DNA of 64,000 bases. Origin: Bacillota bacterium (lineage in GTDB: Bacteria > Bacillota > Clostridia > Christensenellales > UBA1242). The stretch's first letter is position 1, and each line of letters begins with the position of its first letter. Below, one piece after another: positions 37,984 to 48,156 of this stretch. The position numbers were made by a program, and so were the translations under genes. The notes beneath the pieces are model-generated. The model made no database searches, had not been told where the DNA came from, and saw only the letters and a list, made by a program, of their open reading frames with translations. The stretch lies in assembly GCA_009784555.1 (NCBI GenBank), contig WRBO01000001.1, positions 1 through 64,000 on the forward strand, read 5' to 3'.

Positions 37984-38723
37984 TGGGAACAATGCAAAGG
38001 GCACAACAAGAAATGTCGCAATACCCAAAAGCCACAAAAATCTTCATGTTCGTAATGTTCGTGGTAATGTTTGGCTTCTTCGGATTTTGGGCGGGCGTTT
38101 TCGTACACAACATAACCGAACTGTTCTTCATGCGAATTGTGGGCATAATCGTAGGCCTGGGCATCGGGGCCCTGCTCGGATACGTCATATGTCTAAAATC
38201 GCTATTTAACACCGAACACCACAACTATGAAAACCGTGGTTCGTTCATCGACTTCAATACCGAGGAACGACTATGGCAACTGGACAAACGGGCCCGTCGA
38301 CGCCGCCTAACTTTCCAACTAATCATGGGGATATGGGGCATCTCACTTGTCGTCGCAATTCTTGTGGCCATGACTACCAACAATCGCTCGGTACTTGCTT
38401 TCGGCATCGCTTACTTCGCGATAAATATCGTCCTGGCAATTGTAACGGTAACGGTAATCAGCAAAATGGCGGGCACATACTCCCCAAAAAACCCAACAGA
38501 GGCCGAGGGCATAGTAACCGGCAGCATGGTAATAGGCGGCGGAGGAAACCGCATAGCCCACCGTGTCTCCGTCGCAGTTCTGCCCATAAATAAACTTCTA
38601 ACCGCATACGTAATCGCCCCTGGCCCACGGGCACCATTCGACAAACACGCCCACGTAATAATAATATACAACCCAATGCGCCCGCGCAAATGCCGAATAA
38701 TCGAACTAAAGGAACCCTCATGA
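37983..38723 (+). CDS. Multi-TM membrane protein, unknown
   Basis: 246 aa, several hydrophobic segments, host-type codons. Confidence 0.75.
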   Translation: MGTMQRAQQEMSQYPKATKIFMFVMFVVMFGFFGFWAGVFVHNITELFFMRIVGIIVGLGIGALLGYVICLKSLFNTEHHNYENRGSFIDFNTEERLWQLDKRARRRRLTFQLIMGIWGISLVVAILVAMTTNNRSVLAFGIAYFAINIVLAIVTVTVISKMAGTYSPKNPTEAEGIVTGSMVIGGGGNRIAHRVSVAVLPINKLLTAYVIAPGPRAPFDKHAHVIIIYNPMRPRKCRIIELKEPS

Positions 38724-39442
38724 AAAAACTCCTAACAACACTCCTCACCATCGTAATCGCCCTGCCGATGATATTCCTCTCTGGTTGCTCGCGAACTCCC
38801 GAATTACCTCTCGAGGAACGCGCCCGGACCAGTTTCATCGAAAACGTCCACCGCGTCGTCCGCGATTATGAAAATGGCCTACTTGACGATGATTACTTCA
38901 TCAACCGCTTGATGGGCTTTGCTTGGCCTACAACATTGGATAACTTATACTTTGTCCCCGCACGCATCGCCCAAAACTTCTTCACCGTGTCGCACATTCT
39001 TCTCGGCCACGTGTCGGGGTCGGATGCCGCGGACAAATACAAATACATCATGGACTACATCAACACGGACGACGACCGAACGCGCCAACAAAGATTCCGC
39101 GTAATGATTGACCAATTCAACATCGACCCGGGCATGTTCAACCCACGCTACGAATACGTAATGGGGGTCTACGAAACACTCATGGTTGAACCATTCACGG
39201 ACGTTTCGCGTGCCTTATTCGCATCTGGTGTGCCAGGTGCTACCAGCGAAATTTTCTGGACTGAATTCGGGGCGCACATCGTCATGTATACACGCAACAT
39301 CTCTGACATGTTTTTCACGGGAACGCTTGACGAAATCACACCCGAAAACATGGAACACTTCATGAACAAAACTCTAAATACATTCGTCCCAAAAACCTTC
39401 CTCGACCGCGAGATGGAATTTCTCCAACAAAATCGCCAGTAA
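38720..39442 (+). CDS. Lipoprotein, unknown
   Basis: MKKLLTTLLTIVIALPMIFLSGCSRTPE lipobox; ATGA overlap with upstream gene. Confidence 0.8.
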   Translation: MKKLLTTLLTIVIALPMIFLSGCSRTPELPLEERARTSFIENVHRVVRDYENGLLDDDYFINRLMGFAWPTTLDNLYFVPARIAQNFFTVSHILLGHVSGSDAADKYKYIMDYINTDDDRTRQQRFRVMIDQFNIDPGMFNPRYEYVMGVYETLMVEPFTDVSRALFASGVPGATSEIFWTEFGAHIVMYTRNISDMFFTGTLDEITPENMEHFMNKTLNTFVPKTFLDREMEFLQQNRQ

Positions 39443-39537
39443 CCCCCTTGACTCTATAGGGAACCATGTTATGTTATGGTATACAAGGAGGGAGAGGCCG
39501 TTAGTAATATGTTTGTGTTCGTTATTCCTACAAACCA

Positions 39538-39584
39538 CGGACCACGTGTCATACATGTGAACATAGTTCAAGGATTAATGGAAA
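39538..39584 (+). repeat. 47-bp dispersed palindromic repeat, copy 3
   Basis: CGGACCACGTGTCATACATGTGAACATAGTTCAAGGATTAATGGAAA. Confidence 0.8.
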
Positions 39585-39740
39585 CCCCCCCCAACAAAAA
39601 AAATAAAAAGTAAAACCCCCCCCCAAGGCTAACGCCCTCGGGCCAAACGAAAATCCTGCGGATTTTGCCCGAACTATAATGTTAACCCTGCGGGTGCATC
39701 ACACGGCCAACGCCCTTGCAAAGCAAATAAAGGAGAAATC

Positions 39741-41504
39741 ATGAAAATCAACATCCTACCACCCGCAATATTCAACCTGCTATCCGCGGGAGAGGTCGTG
39801 GAAAACCCAAGCAGTGTCGTAAAGGAATGCGCCGAAAACGCAATCGATGCGGGTGCAACACAAATCGGCATCTCAATCATTGACGGCGGAATGACCGAAA
39901 TCTCAATCTCCGACAACGGCCACGGTATCCTGGCCGACGAAATTGAAAAGGTCTTCCTGCCACACGCCACCAGTAAAATCGCAACAGGCGCGGACTTGGA
40001 TGCAATAGGGACTCTGGGTTTCAGGGGAGAGGCAATGAGCAGTATCGCCGCTGTCTCAAAAATCGACATGGTGACAAAAACTGCCGATGACACGACCGCA
40101 ACGACCATTGCACTCAACGGCGGTACGGTTACAAACCGCGGCAAATCTGGTGGAAACGTCGGAACGACTCTGGTTATCAAGAGTCTATTTTTCAACACTC
40201 CCGCCCGCCGCAAATTTATTAAAAGTGAAACAAGTGAACGCAACGCCGTAACATCAACCGTTCAAAAACTTATCCTTGCAAATCCACATATATCATTCCG
40301 TTACACAATCGACGGCGAAATCCTCTACGATTACACGGGCGGCGAGCTACGCAACGCAATCGAATTGGTCTACGGACGGGATGCGATTTCAAACATACGC
40401 GCGGTGGATTACTCTCACGGCGGTTTGCGCTTAACGGGGTATATCTCCAATCCAATGTACACCCGCCGTAACCGTACAACGCAAACGGTGATGATTAACG
40501 GCCGTACAATCGACGGTGGCGTTATCCAATCGGCGGTGAACGATGCATTCTCGATGTACATGACCTCTGGCAACTTCCCGTTCTTCGTTTTGAATTTGGC
40601 AATCGACCTGGGCTTCGTCGACGTAAACGTCCACCCGCGCAAGGCCGCGGTGCGGTTCGAGGACGACTCTCAAATCCGCCAATTCATAACCATCGCAATT
40701 AAACGAACTCTCGACACTTACTTCGGCGATGTCACCCCTGTGATTGTCCCTGATGCCAAGGTCGCCGATGATACCCAAATACTCTCGTCAATTAAATACT
40801 TTTCCTCAACACCACAACGGGCCCAGGTTCGCTCGGCTCCAAATATAATTGATAAAATAATATGGGAGGAAGACATTCCGCCGCACATCCCCCAAAAACC
40901 AAAAGCAGTTGAACAGGCACCGATTATTGAATCTGGCGCCTCGGTCATCGGCACGGTCTTCGACACCTACATCTTGGCAACCGATGGCACAAAGTTGTTC
41001 GTGCTTGACCAACACGCCGCCCACGAACGTTTATTATTCGACAAGCTAAAACAAGAGGTCGACGCTGGTAACGTCCTCTCTCAAAACCTTCTGGTGCCGG
41101 CTGTTGTCTACCTAACACCGGCCGAACATACCCGTCTAACCGCAATCGTGCCCGCATTGAACGGAATGGGGTTCCGCGCTGAATTTGTCGGCCCTAACTC
41201 TATACGTGTATCGGCTATGCCGCTCGTACTCTCAAACGACAGGGGGGCGGACGACATCGTCGCCGACATCCTCTCTGAAACACGCACGGACGATACGGCA
41301 CGCCTATCCGAACTCGCGGCCGAACGTCTCATCAAAATCTGCTGTCACTCTGCCATCCGCGGTGGGCACGCACTTGCCCGCGACCAAATCGAATTGTTCC
41401 TCAAAAACTTCATCGACGGCCTGCCGCAAACTTGTCCGCACGGCCGACCTGTTGTCGCAACAATGACAAAATCACAAATGGAAAAAATGTTTTCACGAAA
41501 ATAG
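39741..41504 (+). CDS. mutL: DNA mismatch repair protein MutL
   Basis: INILPPAIFNLLSAGEVVENPSSVVKECAENAIDAGAT; LGFRGEAMSSIAAVSKI. Confidence 0.96.
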   Translation: MKINILPPAIFNLLSAGEVVENPSSVVKECAENAIDAGATQIGISIIDGGMTEISISDNGHGILADEIEKVFLPHATSKIATGADLDAIGTLGFRGEAMSSIAAVSKIDMVTKTADDTTATTIALNGGTVTNRGKSGGNVGTTLVIKSLFFNTPARRKFIKSETSERNAVTSTVQKLILANPHISFRYTIDGEILYDYTGGELRNAIELVYGRDAISNIRAVDYSHGGLRLTGYISNPMYTRRNRTTQTVMINGRTIDGGVIQSAVNDAFSMYMTSGNFPFFVLNLAIDLGFVDVNVHPRKAAVRFEDDSQIRQFITIAIKRTLDTYFGDVTPVIVPDAKVADDTQILSSIKYFSSTPQRAQVRSAPNIIDKIIWEEDIPPHIPQKPKAVEQAPIIESGASVIGTVFDTYILATDGTKLFVLDQHAAHERLLFDKLKQEVDAGNVLSQNLLVPAVVYLTPAEHTRLTAIVPALNGMGFRAEFVGPNSIRVSAMPLVLSNDRGADDIVADILSETRTDDTARLSELAAERLIKICCHSAIRGGHALARDQIELFLKNFIDGLPQTCPHGRPVVATMTKSQMEKMFSRK

Positions 41505-41518
41505 CACACTATATTCCC

Positions 41519-43660
41519 GTGAACTCGCAAACTCGAACATACGGTCAAATCATCCTGACAAACCTGTTTACGTTCTTCAACGTACTGGCGGTTTCTCTGG
41601 CCCTGCTGATTATCTTCGTCGCGGCCGTCCATGACCCTCGCGCCCTCCTGAATCTGGTCTTCCTCGTCATCGTTGCCGCGAACACCATAATAGCCATACT
41701 GGGCGAGGTTCGCGCGAAGCGCACCCTTGACAAACTATCTCTCGTCGCCGAGGAACCGCTGACGGTCACCCGCAACGGTACGGAACTATCCATCCACGCG
41801 CGCGAGGTACTCATGAACGACTTGGTTACTCTCGGCCCGGGGGCGCAAATACCCGCGGACGCCGAAATCACCAAGGGCGAGTGCATGGTTAACGAGTCAA
41901 TGTTAACTGGCGAATCCGCACCGCACAAGCGTGACATCGGCGACAAACTAATGTCTGGAACGTACGTGGTGTCGGGTAACTGTACGGCTCGGGCAACGGC
42001 AAATCATGGGGACAGCTACGTTGAAAAGATGGGTACCCAGGCGCGTGTCTACAACAAACCACGTGGTGAACTATCTCGCTCCCTTGGCCGCATCATCCGC
42101 GTTGTCACCGTCTTCATGGTTCTACTGTCAATAGCGATGGTGGCGCGGCAATCGGGCACAGGAATAATAACCCCCCAAGAACGCACCATCGCCCTCACCC
42201 ACACCACTGGCGCGGTGGTCGGCATGGTACCTGCTGGACTATTCCTACTGGTGACAATGGCATTGGCGGCCGCCGCAATACGCCTCGGACGGCGGCTGGT
42301 ACTGGTACGCGAATTGTCGGCAATCGAAACACTCGCCCGTGCAACGGTTGTCTGCTTTGACAAAACGGGCACGTTAACAACGGGCCAACTACGTGTGACT
42401 GGGGAAATTCCTCTATCCAAATCAAAGCACAATACACGCGATGTCATCGCCTCAATGCTCGCGGCTCTCGGCCCTGGCAATCAAACGGCTGACGCTTTGG
42501 CTGAATTTTACGGAACGGATGCAAAGTTCAAACCCAAAAAAATCGAGCATTTCAGCAGCGAAACAAAACAAGCCACCGTCACATTTGAACGCCTCGGAAA
42601 ATTCACTTTGGGTGCGGCGGACAAACTGGTCAACGACGCACGGGTGGCTGTGGAGGCAAAAAAAGGACTGCGCGTGTTGGCTCTCGTTCATGCACGTGAA
42701 CCACTGGCACTAATAACCATCGCTGATACATTGCGCCCTGGTGCGTGCGAAACTGTCAAATTCTTCACGGACAGAAAAACCGAAATACGTATAATCAGTG
42801 GCGATGCCCACGACACGGTCGAGGCGGTTGCACGGTCATGCGGGATACAAATCACGCGTAATACAATCGCATCACGTGCCACGCCAGAGGACAAGCAAAA
42901 GCTCATTCGTAAATTGCGCGGGGCGGGGCACACCGTCGCAATGACGGGCGATGGCGTCAATGACATCTTGGCATTTCGCGAGGCGGATTGCGCGATATCA
43001 ATCGGCTCGGCGGCCCCCGCTGCACGTGCTGCCTCACACATGGTCTTACTGGACAACGACTGGAACGAAATTCGCAACATCGTGGAAGAAGGCGAGCGTG
43101 TCATCGGCAACGTCCAAAACTCTGCCAAACTCTTTTTGTTCAAATCTGTGCTGTCAATTATGCTCGCGCTATTTGCTGTAATGTTCTTGGGTGGCATTTA
43201 TCCGTTTGAACCGCGAAACCTCTACCTACTTGAAATACTGGTGATTGGCTTGCCATCCTTCTTCTTGGCATTGGGGCCCTTTACGCACGGCTCACGGGCG
43301 GGCTTCATTCGTCCTGCAATCATCACCGCCGCGGTTGCGGTCACTATGATTGCTGCGATATATATTTTGTCGCATCTGGCATTTCTGCGTATGGGTGCCG
43401 AGGACATCTTGACCATGGCGGTACTGTTGACAACTGCTCTGGGTCTTACGTTGCTTGTGAATACCTGTATGCCTTTAACAACATATCGGATGGCGGTGCT
43501 TATGTGTGTTCTAATCGCAATTATCTTTGCAATTGGACTTATGCCTGACGTGCTGGAGCTCTACTATCTTTCTGCGGCCCAAGTCATTATTCTGATTACT
43601 TTGGGTGCGGCGGGAATATTCTTGGTGCGCAAATTTGCGGGCTCACCCGCATACCAATAG
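41519..43660 (+). CDS. P-type (E1-E2) cation-transporting ATPase; GTG start suggested (ORF extends upstream to 41432)
   Basis: VCFDKTGTLTTGQL; MTGDGVNDILAFREADCAISIGSAAPAARAASHMVLLD. Confidence 0.9.
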   Translation: MNSQTRTYGQIILTNLFTFFNVLAVSLALLIIFVAAVHDPRALLNLVFLVIVAANTIIAILGEVRAKRTLDKLSLVAEEPLTVTRNGTELSIHAREVLMNDLVTLGPGAQIPADAEITKGECMVNESMLTGESAPHKRDIGDKLMSGTYVVSGNCTARATANHGDSYVEKMGTQARVYNKPRGELSRSLGRIIRVVTVFMVLLSIAMVARQSGTGIITPQERTIALTHTTGAVVGMVPAGLFLLVTMALAAAAIRLGRRLVLVRELSAIETLARATVVCFDKTGTLTTGQLRVTGEIPLSKSKHNTRDVIASMLAALGPGNQTADALAEFYGTDAKFKPKKIEHFSSETKQATVTFERLGKFTLGAADKLVNDARVAVEAKKGLRVLALVHAREPLALITIADTLRPGACETVKFFTDRKTEIRIISGDAHDTVEAVARSCGIQITRNTIASRATPEDKQKLIRKLRGAGHTVAMTGDGVNDILAFREADCAISIGSAAPAARAASHMVLLDNDWNEIRNIVEEGERVIGNVQNSAKLFLFKSVLSIMLALFAVMFLGGIYPFEPRNLYLLEILVIGLPSFFLALGPFTHGSRAGFIRPAIITAAVAVTMIAAIYILSHLAFLRMGAEDILTMAVLLTTALGLTLLVNTCMPLTTYRMAVLMCVLIAIIFAIGLMPDVLELYYLSAAQVIILITLGAAGIFLVRKFAGSPAYQ

Positions 43661-43666
43661 GACAAG

Positions 43667-43876
43667 ATGCAGGCACCCTTTTTCATAAATCAAACTGGAA
43701 CAACCCGCGTCACGGTTGGGGGGATTCGATTGCTGTTGGAATTTTCACCAACCGAGGTACGCGTAAAGGTTCGCAACAAAACGGTGTTGATAATGGGCGA
43801 GAATCTGACAATAGAACGATTTGACGCGAATGAGATTGTTATCATCGGCAAGATTCATTCAACACAAACGGAATAG
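43667..43876 (+). CDS. yqfC: Sporulation protein YqfC (YabP/YqfC family)
   Basis: RVTVGGIRLLLEFSPTEVRVKVRNKTVLIMGENLTIERFDANEIVIIGKI; followed by yqfD. Confidence 0.8.
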   Translation: MQAPFFINQTGTTRVTVGGIRLLLEFSPTEVRVKVRNKTVLIMGENLTIERFDANEIVIIGKIHSTQTE

Positions 43877-43883
43877 GTGCGAT

Positions 43884-44810
43884 ATGAAAAGATTTTTTAA
43901 CCCATCCGTCCGATTCACCGTACATGATGCCGACCCAACGCTATTAAATCGAATCCGTGAATTCGGCCCAAAAGACATTGCCATTGATGATTCAAAAATA
44001 AGTTTCAGCATCCACCACATCCACAAAAGAAAGGTTAGCCAAATTGTCCGCAATTACGGTCCCGAGGTCGTCGTCAAAGGCTCTATCCTGACCCCTGTGG
44101 CTTATTTATATTCTAACCGTCGTTTGGCGGCATTGCTGTGTGTGGCCGTGATTGTGTTTGCGCTGTTGAATACAATGGTTTTCCGTATAGAGGTAATCGG
44201 GGTAGAGGGCGACGAACAAAACCAAGTCCGCCAGGTTCTGGACGACAACGGCATTCGCACCCTAACTCGCCGTTCGGTACATAGGGACAGTGATGCTGCT
44301 TTGGCTCTAATGGAATCCTTGGAATTTGTTGCGCATGCCTCTACACGTATACGTGGCAACACGTTACAGGTCTTGGTTCACCGAACACCGGTTCCTCCGC
44401 CATTACCAACTACCGATTTGGTTTCGTCTTTTGATGCGGTGGTGACCCAGGTCGTCGTGCTGTCTGGCACCGCCATGGTGCGGGTGGGTGACCCTGTTCG
44501 TGTGGGACAGACATTGATTTCGGCAACGTTCCAGGTCGGCACAACCGTCGGCCCTATGGATGAGTTCGGGTTCTTCACTTACATTCCCATCACCGCTCCA
44601 ACAACGGCATTGGGCATTGTCCAGGGACGTGTTTCAACTTCACTTGCAATGATGGTCAACTCACCCGAGGAAGTCACGGTGGCCGAGGCCGCGCTACGTT
44701 CCCAAATTACGGGCGAATGGACTGACTTCGCTGCACATACAACTGAAATCCCTGGCGGCATAATTGTCGAGGTTGTTGGTTCACGTATTACTGACCTTGT
44801 GATACAATAA
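43884..44810 (+). CDS. yqfD: Sporulation protein YqfD
   Basis: Position downstream of yqfC, size, TM segment followed by IEVIGVEGDEQNQVRQVLDDNGI. Confidence 0.8.
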   Translation: MKRFFNPSVRFTVHDADPTLLNRIREFGPKDIAIDDSKISFSIHHIHKRKVSQIVRNYGPEVVVKGSILTPVAYLYSNRRLAALLCVAVIVFALLNTMVFRIEVIGVEGDEQNQVRQVLDDNGIRTLTRRSVHRDSDAALALMESLEFVAHASTRIRGNTLQVLVHRTPVPPPLPTTDLVSSFDAVVTQVVVLSGTAMVRVGDPVRVGQTLISATFQVGTTVGPMDEFGFFTYIPITAPTTALGIVQGRVSTSLAMMVNSPEEVTVAEAALRSQITGEWTDFAAHTTEIPGGIIVEVVGSRITDLVIQ

Positions 44811-44814
44811 CCAT

Positions 44815-45201
44815 ATGATTGAACGTGTATGCGCATATTTTGGAATTGATCCGAATGCGGTGTTGGTTAACCTGCATATTATAACGGCTGACGAAATGCG
44901 CGAGGTAAATCGCGAACAACGCGGCCTAGATAAAACAACCGATGTATTATCTTTCCCTATGATTGATTTCCCGTCACCTGTCAAAACGGCCGATGACCTA
45001 ATACCTCACATACTGCCATGGAATTTGGAACCCGAGAGCGGGAAACTAATCCTAGGCGAAATTCTGGTAAACCAAGACGAGACTGAAACCGCTTTTCTGA
45101 CTATTCATGGCATGCTACACTTGTTGGGACACACACACGACACGGATGCTGACTACGATGCAATGATGAAACTGACAAAAGAAATACAGGGGGAAGTGTG
45201 A
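44815..45201 (+). CDS. ybeY: Endoribonuclease YbeY
   Basis: TTDVLSFPM; LGEILVNQDE; HGMLHLLGHTHDTDADYDAM. Confidence 0.92.
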   Translation: MIERVCAYFGIDPNAVLVNLHIITADEMREVNREQRGLDKTTDVLSFPMIDFPSPVKTADDLIPHILPWNLEPESGKLILGEILVNQDETETAFLTIHGMLHLLGHTHDTDADYDAMMKLTKEIQGEV

Positions 45202-45599
45202 ACAAGCAGCTAATCGAAATGATTGAAAAAATGATTCGCGAGGCACGCGAGGCCGCTGACAATGCATATTGTCCGAACTCTGGCGTACCCGAAGGGGCCT
45301 GTCTGCTGACCGAGGAAGGGATTACCTTTCGCGGATGTAATGTAGAGGCTGGCAAGGGCAGTGGCTTCGGCGCGGGCGAGGTCGCAATTATGAAGGCCTT
45401 CTCCGAGGGAATAACAAACTTCACCGCAATAAGCTTCTTCTCCGAACGCGTAATGCCGTTCCCAACGGGTGCATTCCTCGACTTGGCGTGCGAACTTTGC
45501 CCTAACATTGACATTGTTGTCGCAAACGAAGAAACCTTCTCCGTACACAAACTCCATGACCTGCTGCCAATACGTCGTCTTAATACGGAGGGTGCGTAA
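45198..45599 (+). CDS. Cytidine deaminase-fold protein lacking zinc/catalytic residues
   Basis: AYCPNSGVPEGACLLTEEGITFRGCNVEAGKGSGFGAGEVAIMKAFSEG...PTGAFLDLACELC aligns to CDD but Cys/Glu motif residues are substituted; sits between ybeY and era. Confidence 0.8.
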   Translation: MNKQLIEMIEKMIREAREAADNAYCPNSGVPEGACLLTEEGITFRGCNVEAGKGSGFGAGEVAIMKAFSEGITNFTAISFFSERVMPFPTGAFLDLACELCPNIDIVVANEETFSVHKLHDLLPIRRLNTEGA

Positions 45600-46483
45600 T
45601 GGCTTACAAAACTGGACGGGTAATATTACTGGGCGAGGCTAACGTAGGGAAAAGCAGCATCGTCAACAAAATCGTGGGCGAGGACGTTGCAATCACGGCC
45701 GACACCCCTGGCACAACGCGGGAAGAAATTCGCGGAATCAAAACCACCGACACATATCAAATCATTTTCCAAGACGTTCCAGGAATGCAGGAAAAACGAA
45801 ACGAGCTTGACCGCATGATGCAAAAATCTATCGGAACGGCCTTGGCCAATACTGACGTCATTCTCTATGTTTTGGATGCGACCGACTTCCGTGACGAACA
45901 CGTGGCAAAGGTTCGCAATTACGCTAAAAAAGACAAACCAATTATCCTCCTTGTAAACAAAGCCGACCGTACAACTATGAACCGTCTATATCCTAAAATC
46001 GCACCCTTAAACGAATTGGAATTTGTACGGGCAATAATTCCAACCAGCGCAAAGACTGGCATGAACATGGATGTAATCGAATCCGAAATTGTAAAACACC
46101 TGCCTGTGGGCGAGGCTATGTTCGCCGACGATGATTTCACCGACCAATCAACTCGCCGCATGGCCGAGGAAATTATTCGCGGTGCGGTCATGACTCACAC
46201 ACGGGCTGAATTGCCTCATTCTGTCGCCGTGAAAATTACAAAATGGCGGGAAGAAAAACGCGAAGTCGAAATCCATGCCGAAATATACTGTGTCAAAGCC
46301 AGCCACAAACCAATCATTATTGGGAAGCGCGGCCAAATGTTAAAACTGATAGGAACAGATGCCCGCGAAAAAATTCGCCAACTAACGGGCAAGCACACAC
46401 GCCTGTTCACACATGTCTTGGTGCGCGAAGACTGGAAGAACAAAAAATCTCTAATAGAGGACTTTGTCAAAACTAACAACTAA
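45599..46483 (+). CDS. era: GTPase Era
   Basis: LLGEANVGKSSIVNKIVGEDVAITADTPGTTREEIRGI; KH domain IIGKRGQMLKLIGTDAREKI. Confidence 0.95.
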   Translation: MAYKTGRVILLGEANVGKSSIVNKIVGEDVAITADTPGTTREEIRGIKTTDTYQIIFQDVPGMQEKRNELDRMMQKSIGTALANTDVILYVLDATDFRDEHVAKVRNYAKKDKPIILLVNKADRTTMNRLYPKIAPLNELEFVRAIIPTSAKTGMNMDVIESEIVKHLPVGEAMFADDDFTDQSTRRMAEEIIRGAVMTHTRAELPHSVAVKITKWREEKREVEIHAEIYCVKASHKPIIIGKRGQMLKLIGTDAREKIRQLTGKHTRLFTHVLVREDWKNKKSLIEDFVKTNN

Positions 46484-46507
46484 CCACCCCCTCGCATACT
46501 CTGAACC

Positions 46508-47422
46508 ATGAAACGGATTGCGGTTATTGGTGCAGGTGGTATGGTGGGCCAAAAGGTAACAGAGCTTCTGCGCGGAACATATCGTGTTTCTGGCGCAGAA
46601 CTTTTTTTGTTTGAACGTAACGATGGCCCCGATGGTCGAATTGGCCTCTCCGAGGAAAGTCTTCGTCGTATAAAACCCGACTTTGCCATATTCGCGGCTG
46701 GGGGCGAGGTTAGTGCGAAATATGTGCCAATCATCGCGGAAATGGGCGGCACGGCAATAGACAACAGCAGCCACTTCCGCATGGACTCGAACGTTCCTTT
46801 GGTCATCCCTGAAATCAACATGTGTGCGCCACACAACATAATCGCAAATCCGAATTGCTCTACAATTCAATCGGTACTTGCGCTTGCACCTCTGCATGAA
46901 AAATTCGGGCTAAAACGTGTTTCATTCACAACGTACCAGGCAATTTCTGGCGCAGGCAAAAATCCAAACTTCGTTCACCCAATATTGAATAATGCAATAC
47001 CTCATATCGATGTATTCAAGGATGACGGCTACACACGCGAAGAACATAAAATGATGGACGAAACGCGCAAGATTTTAGGCCTACCCGAATTACCTGTAAC
47101 CGCAACATGTGTACGTGTCCCTATTGAAAATTGTCACTCTGTCTCTATCTTGGCCGAGTTTGAAAAACCCGTCACCGCTTTGGGTGCGTGGTTGTCACTA
47201 AAAGACGCCCAAGCACGCAACCGCGGAATCATCGTTGTCGATGACACGTCGGCAAATCTTTACCCCATGCCTATATTGGCCGACGGCCGTGACGAGGTCT
47301 TTGTCGGGCGCATCCGCAAATCGCCCGCACATGAAAATGCAATAGAACTATTTTGTGTTGCCGACAACATACGAAAAGGGGCCGCCACAAACGCTATCCA
47401 AATTCTACACGCTTTGCTTTAA
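46508..47422 (+). CDS. asd: Aspartate-semialdehyde dehydrogenase
   Basis: IAVIGAGGMVGQKVTELL; IIANPNCSTIQSVLAL; TYQAISGAGK. Confidence 0.95.
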   Translation: MKRIAVIGAGGMVGQKVTELLRGTYRVSGAELFLFERNDGPDGRIGLSEESLRRIKPDFAIFAAGGEVSAKYVPIIAEMGGTAIDNSSHFRMDSNVPLVIPEINMCAPHNIIANPNCSTIQSVLALAPLHEKFGLKRVSFTTYQAISGAGKNPNFVHPILNNAIPHIDVFKDDGYTREEHKMMDETRKILGLPELPVTATCVRVPIENCHSVSILAEFEKPVTALGAWLSLKDAQARNRGIIVVDDTSANLYPMPILADGRDEVFVGRIRKSPAHENAIELFCVADNIRKGAATNAIQILHALL

Positions 47423-47439
47423 CCAATGGGGGAATACAT

Positions 47440-48156
47440 ATGAAAAACAAAAAAGTAATTGTTGCAAAATTCGGCGGAACATCCCTTGCATGTGCCGAAA
47501 ATATTCGCCTCGTGGCTGAAATCATTAAATCCGACCCCGCACGAAATATCATAATCGTATCCGCCCCGGGAAAACGCACTCGTGCGGATATCAAGGTTAC
47601 GGATTTATTACTCGGTAAACACATCGAATTGGTAATGGAGAGATTTCGCGACATCACCGACGAACTCGGCGTTGATGTCGACCTAGCCTTTGATTATGAA
47701 AACAGGTTGCCCGATTACGTCGGCAGTCGTGGGGAATACCTCATGGCAAAAATCATGGCCGCTTACCTTGGGTTCAAATTTGTTGAAATTGGGTCAGGTG
47801 TTCGGTTTGAAACAAACACGGTAATTCCTGGATTCTACGTGGTCGATAAAAATGGTGTGGTGAAAACCCTAGGTCGTGGGGGCAGTGATGTCAGCGGGGC
47901 CATCGTCGCCGACAAAGTCAACGCAGATGTCTACGAAAACTGGACTGATGTTGACGGAATATTTGACCGCGACCCGAATCGACACGCTGATGCGATGTTA
48001 CACGAAAAATTGACATACGACGAGGCTAGGGAAATCATCAACCGCGGCGCACGGGTTTTACACCCGCGTACATTACAATTCGTTGAACCCAAAAACATCC
48101 CAATTCACATTAAAAACACTTTTAATCCAACGGGCAAAGGTACTATAATAGGATAA
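47440..48156 (+). CDS. Aspartate kinase, catalytic domain only (no ACT domains)
   Basis: VAKFGGTSLACAENIRLVAEII; SRGEYLMAKIMAAYLG; LGRGGSDVSGAIVADKVNADVYENWTDVDGIFDRDP. Confidence 0.9.
   Translation: MKNKKVIVAKFGGTSLACAENIRLVAEIIKSDPARNIIIVSAPGKRTRADIKVTDLLLGKHIELVMERFRDITDELGVDVDLAFDYENRLPDYVGSRGEYLMAKIMAAYLGFKFVEIGSGVRFETNTVIPGFYVVDKNGVVKTLGRGGSDVSGAIVADKVNADVYENWTDVDGIFDRDPNRHADAMLHEKLTYDEAREIINRGARVLHPRTLQFVEPKNIPIHIKNTFNPTGKGTIIG

Noticed and set aside
43222-43660. Degeneration of the P-type ATPase C-terminus
   Set aside because: Hydrophobic segments continue normally to the stop codon; looks intact.
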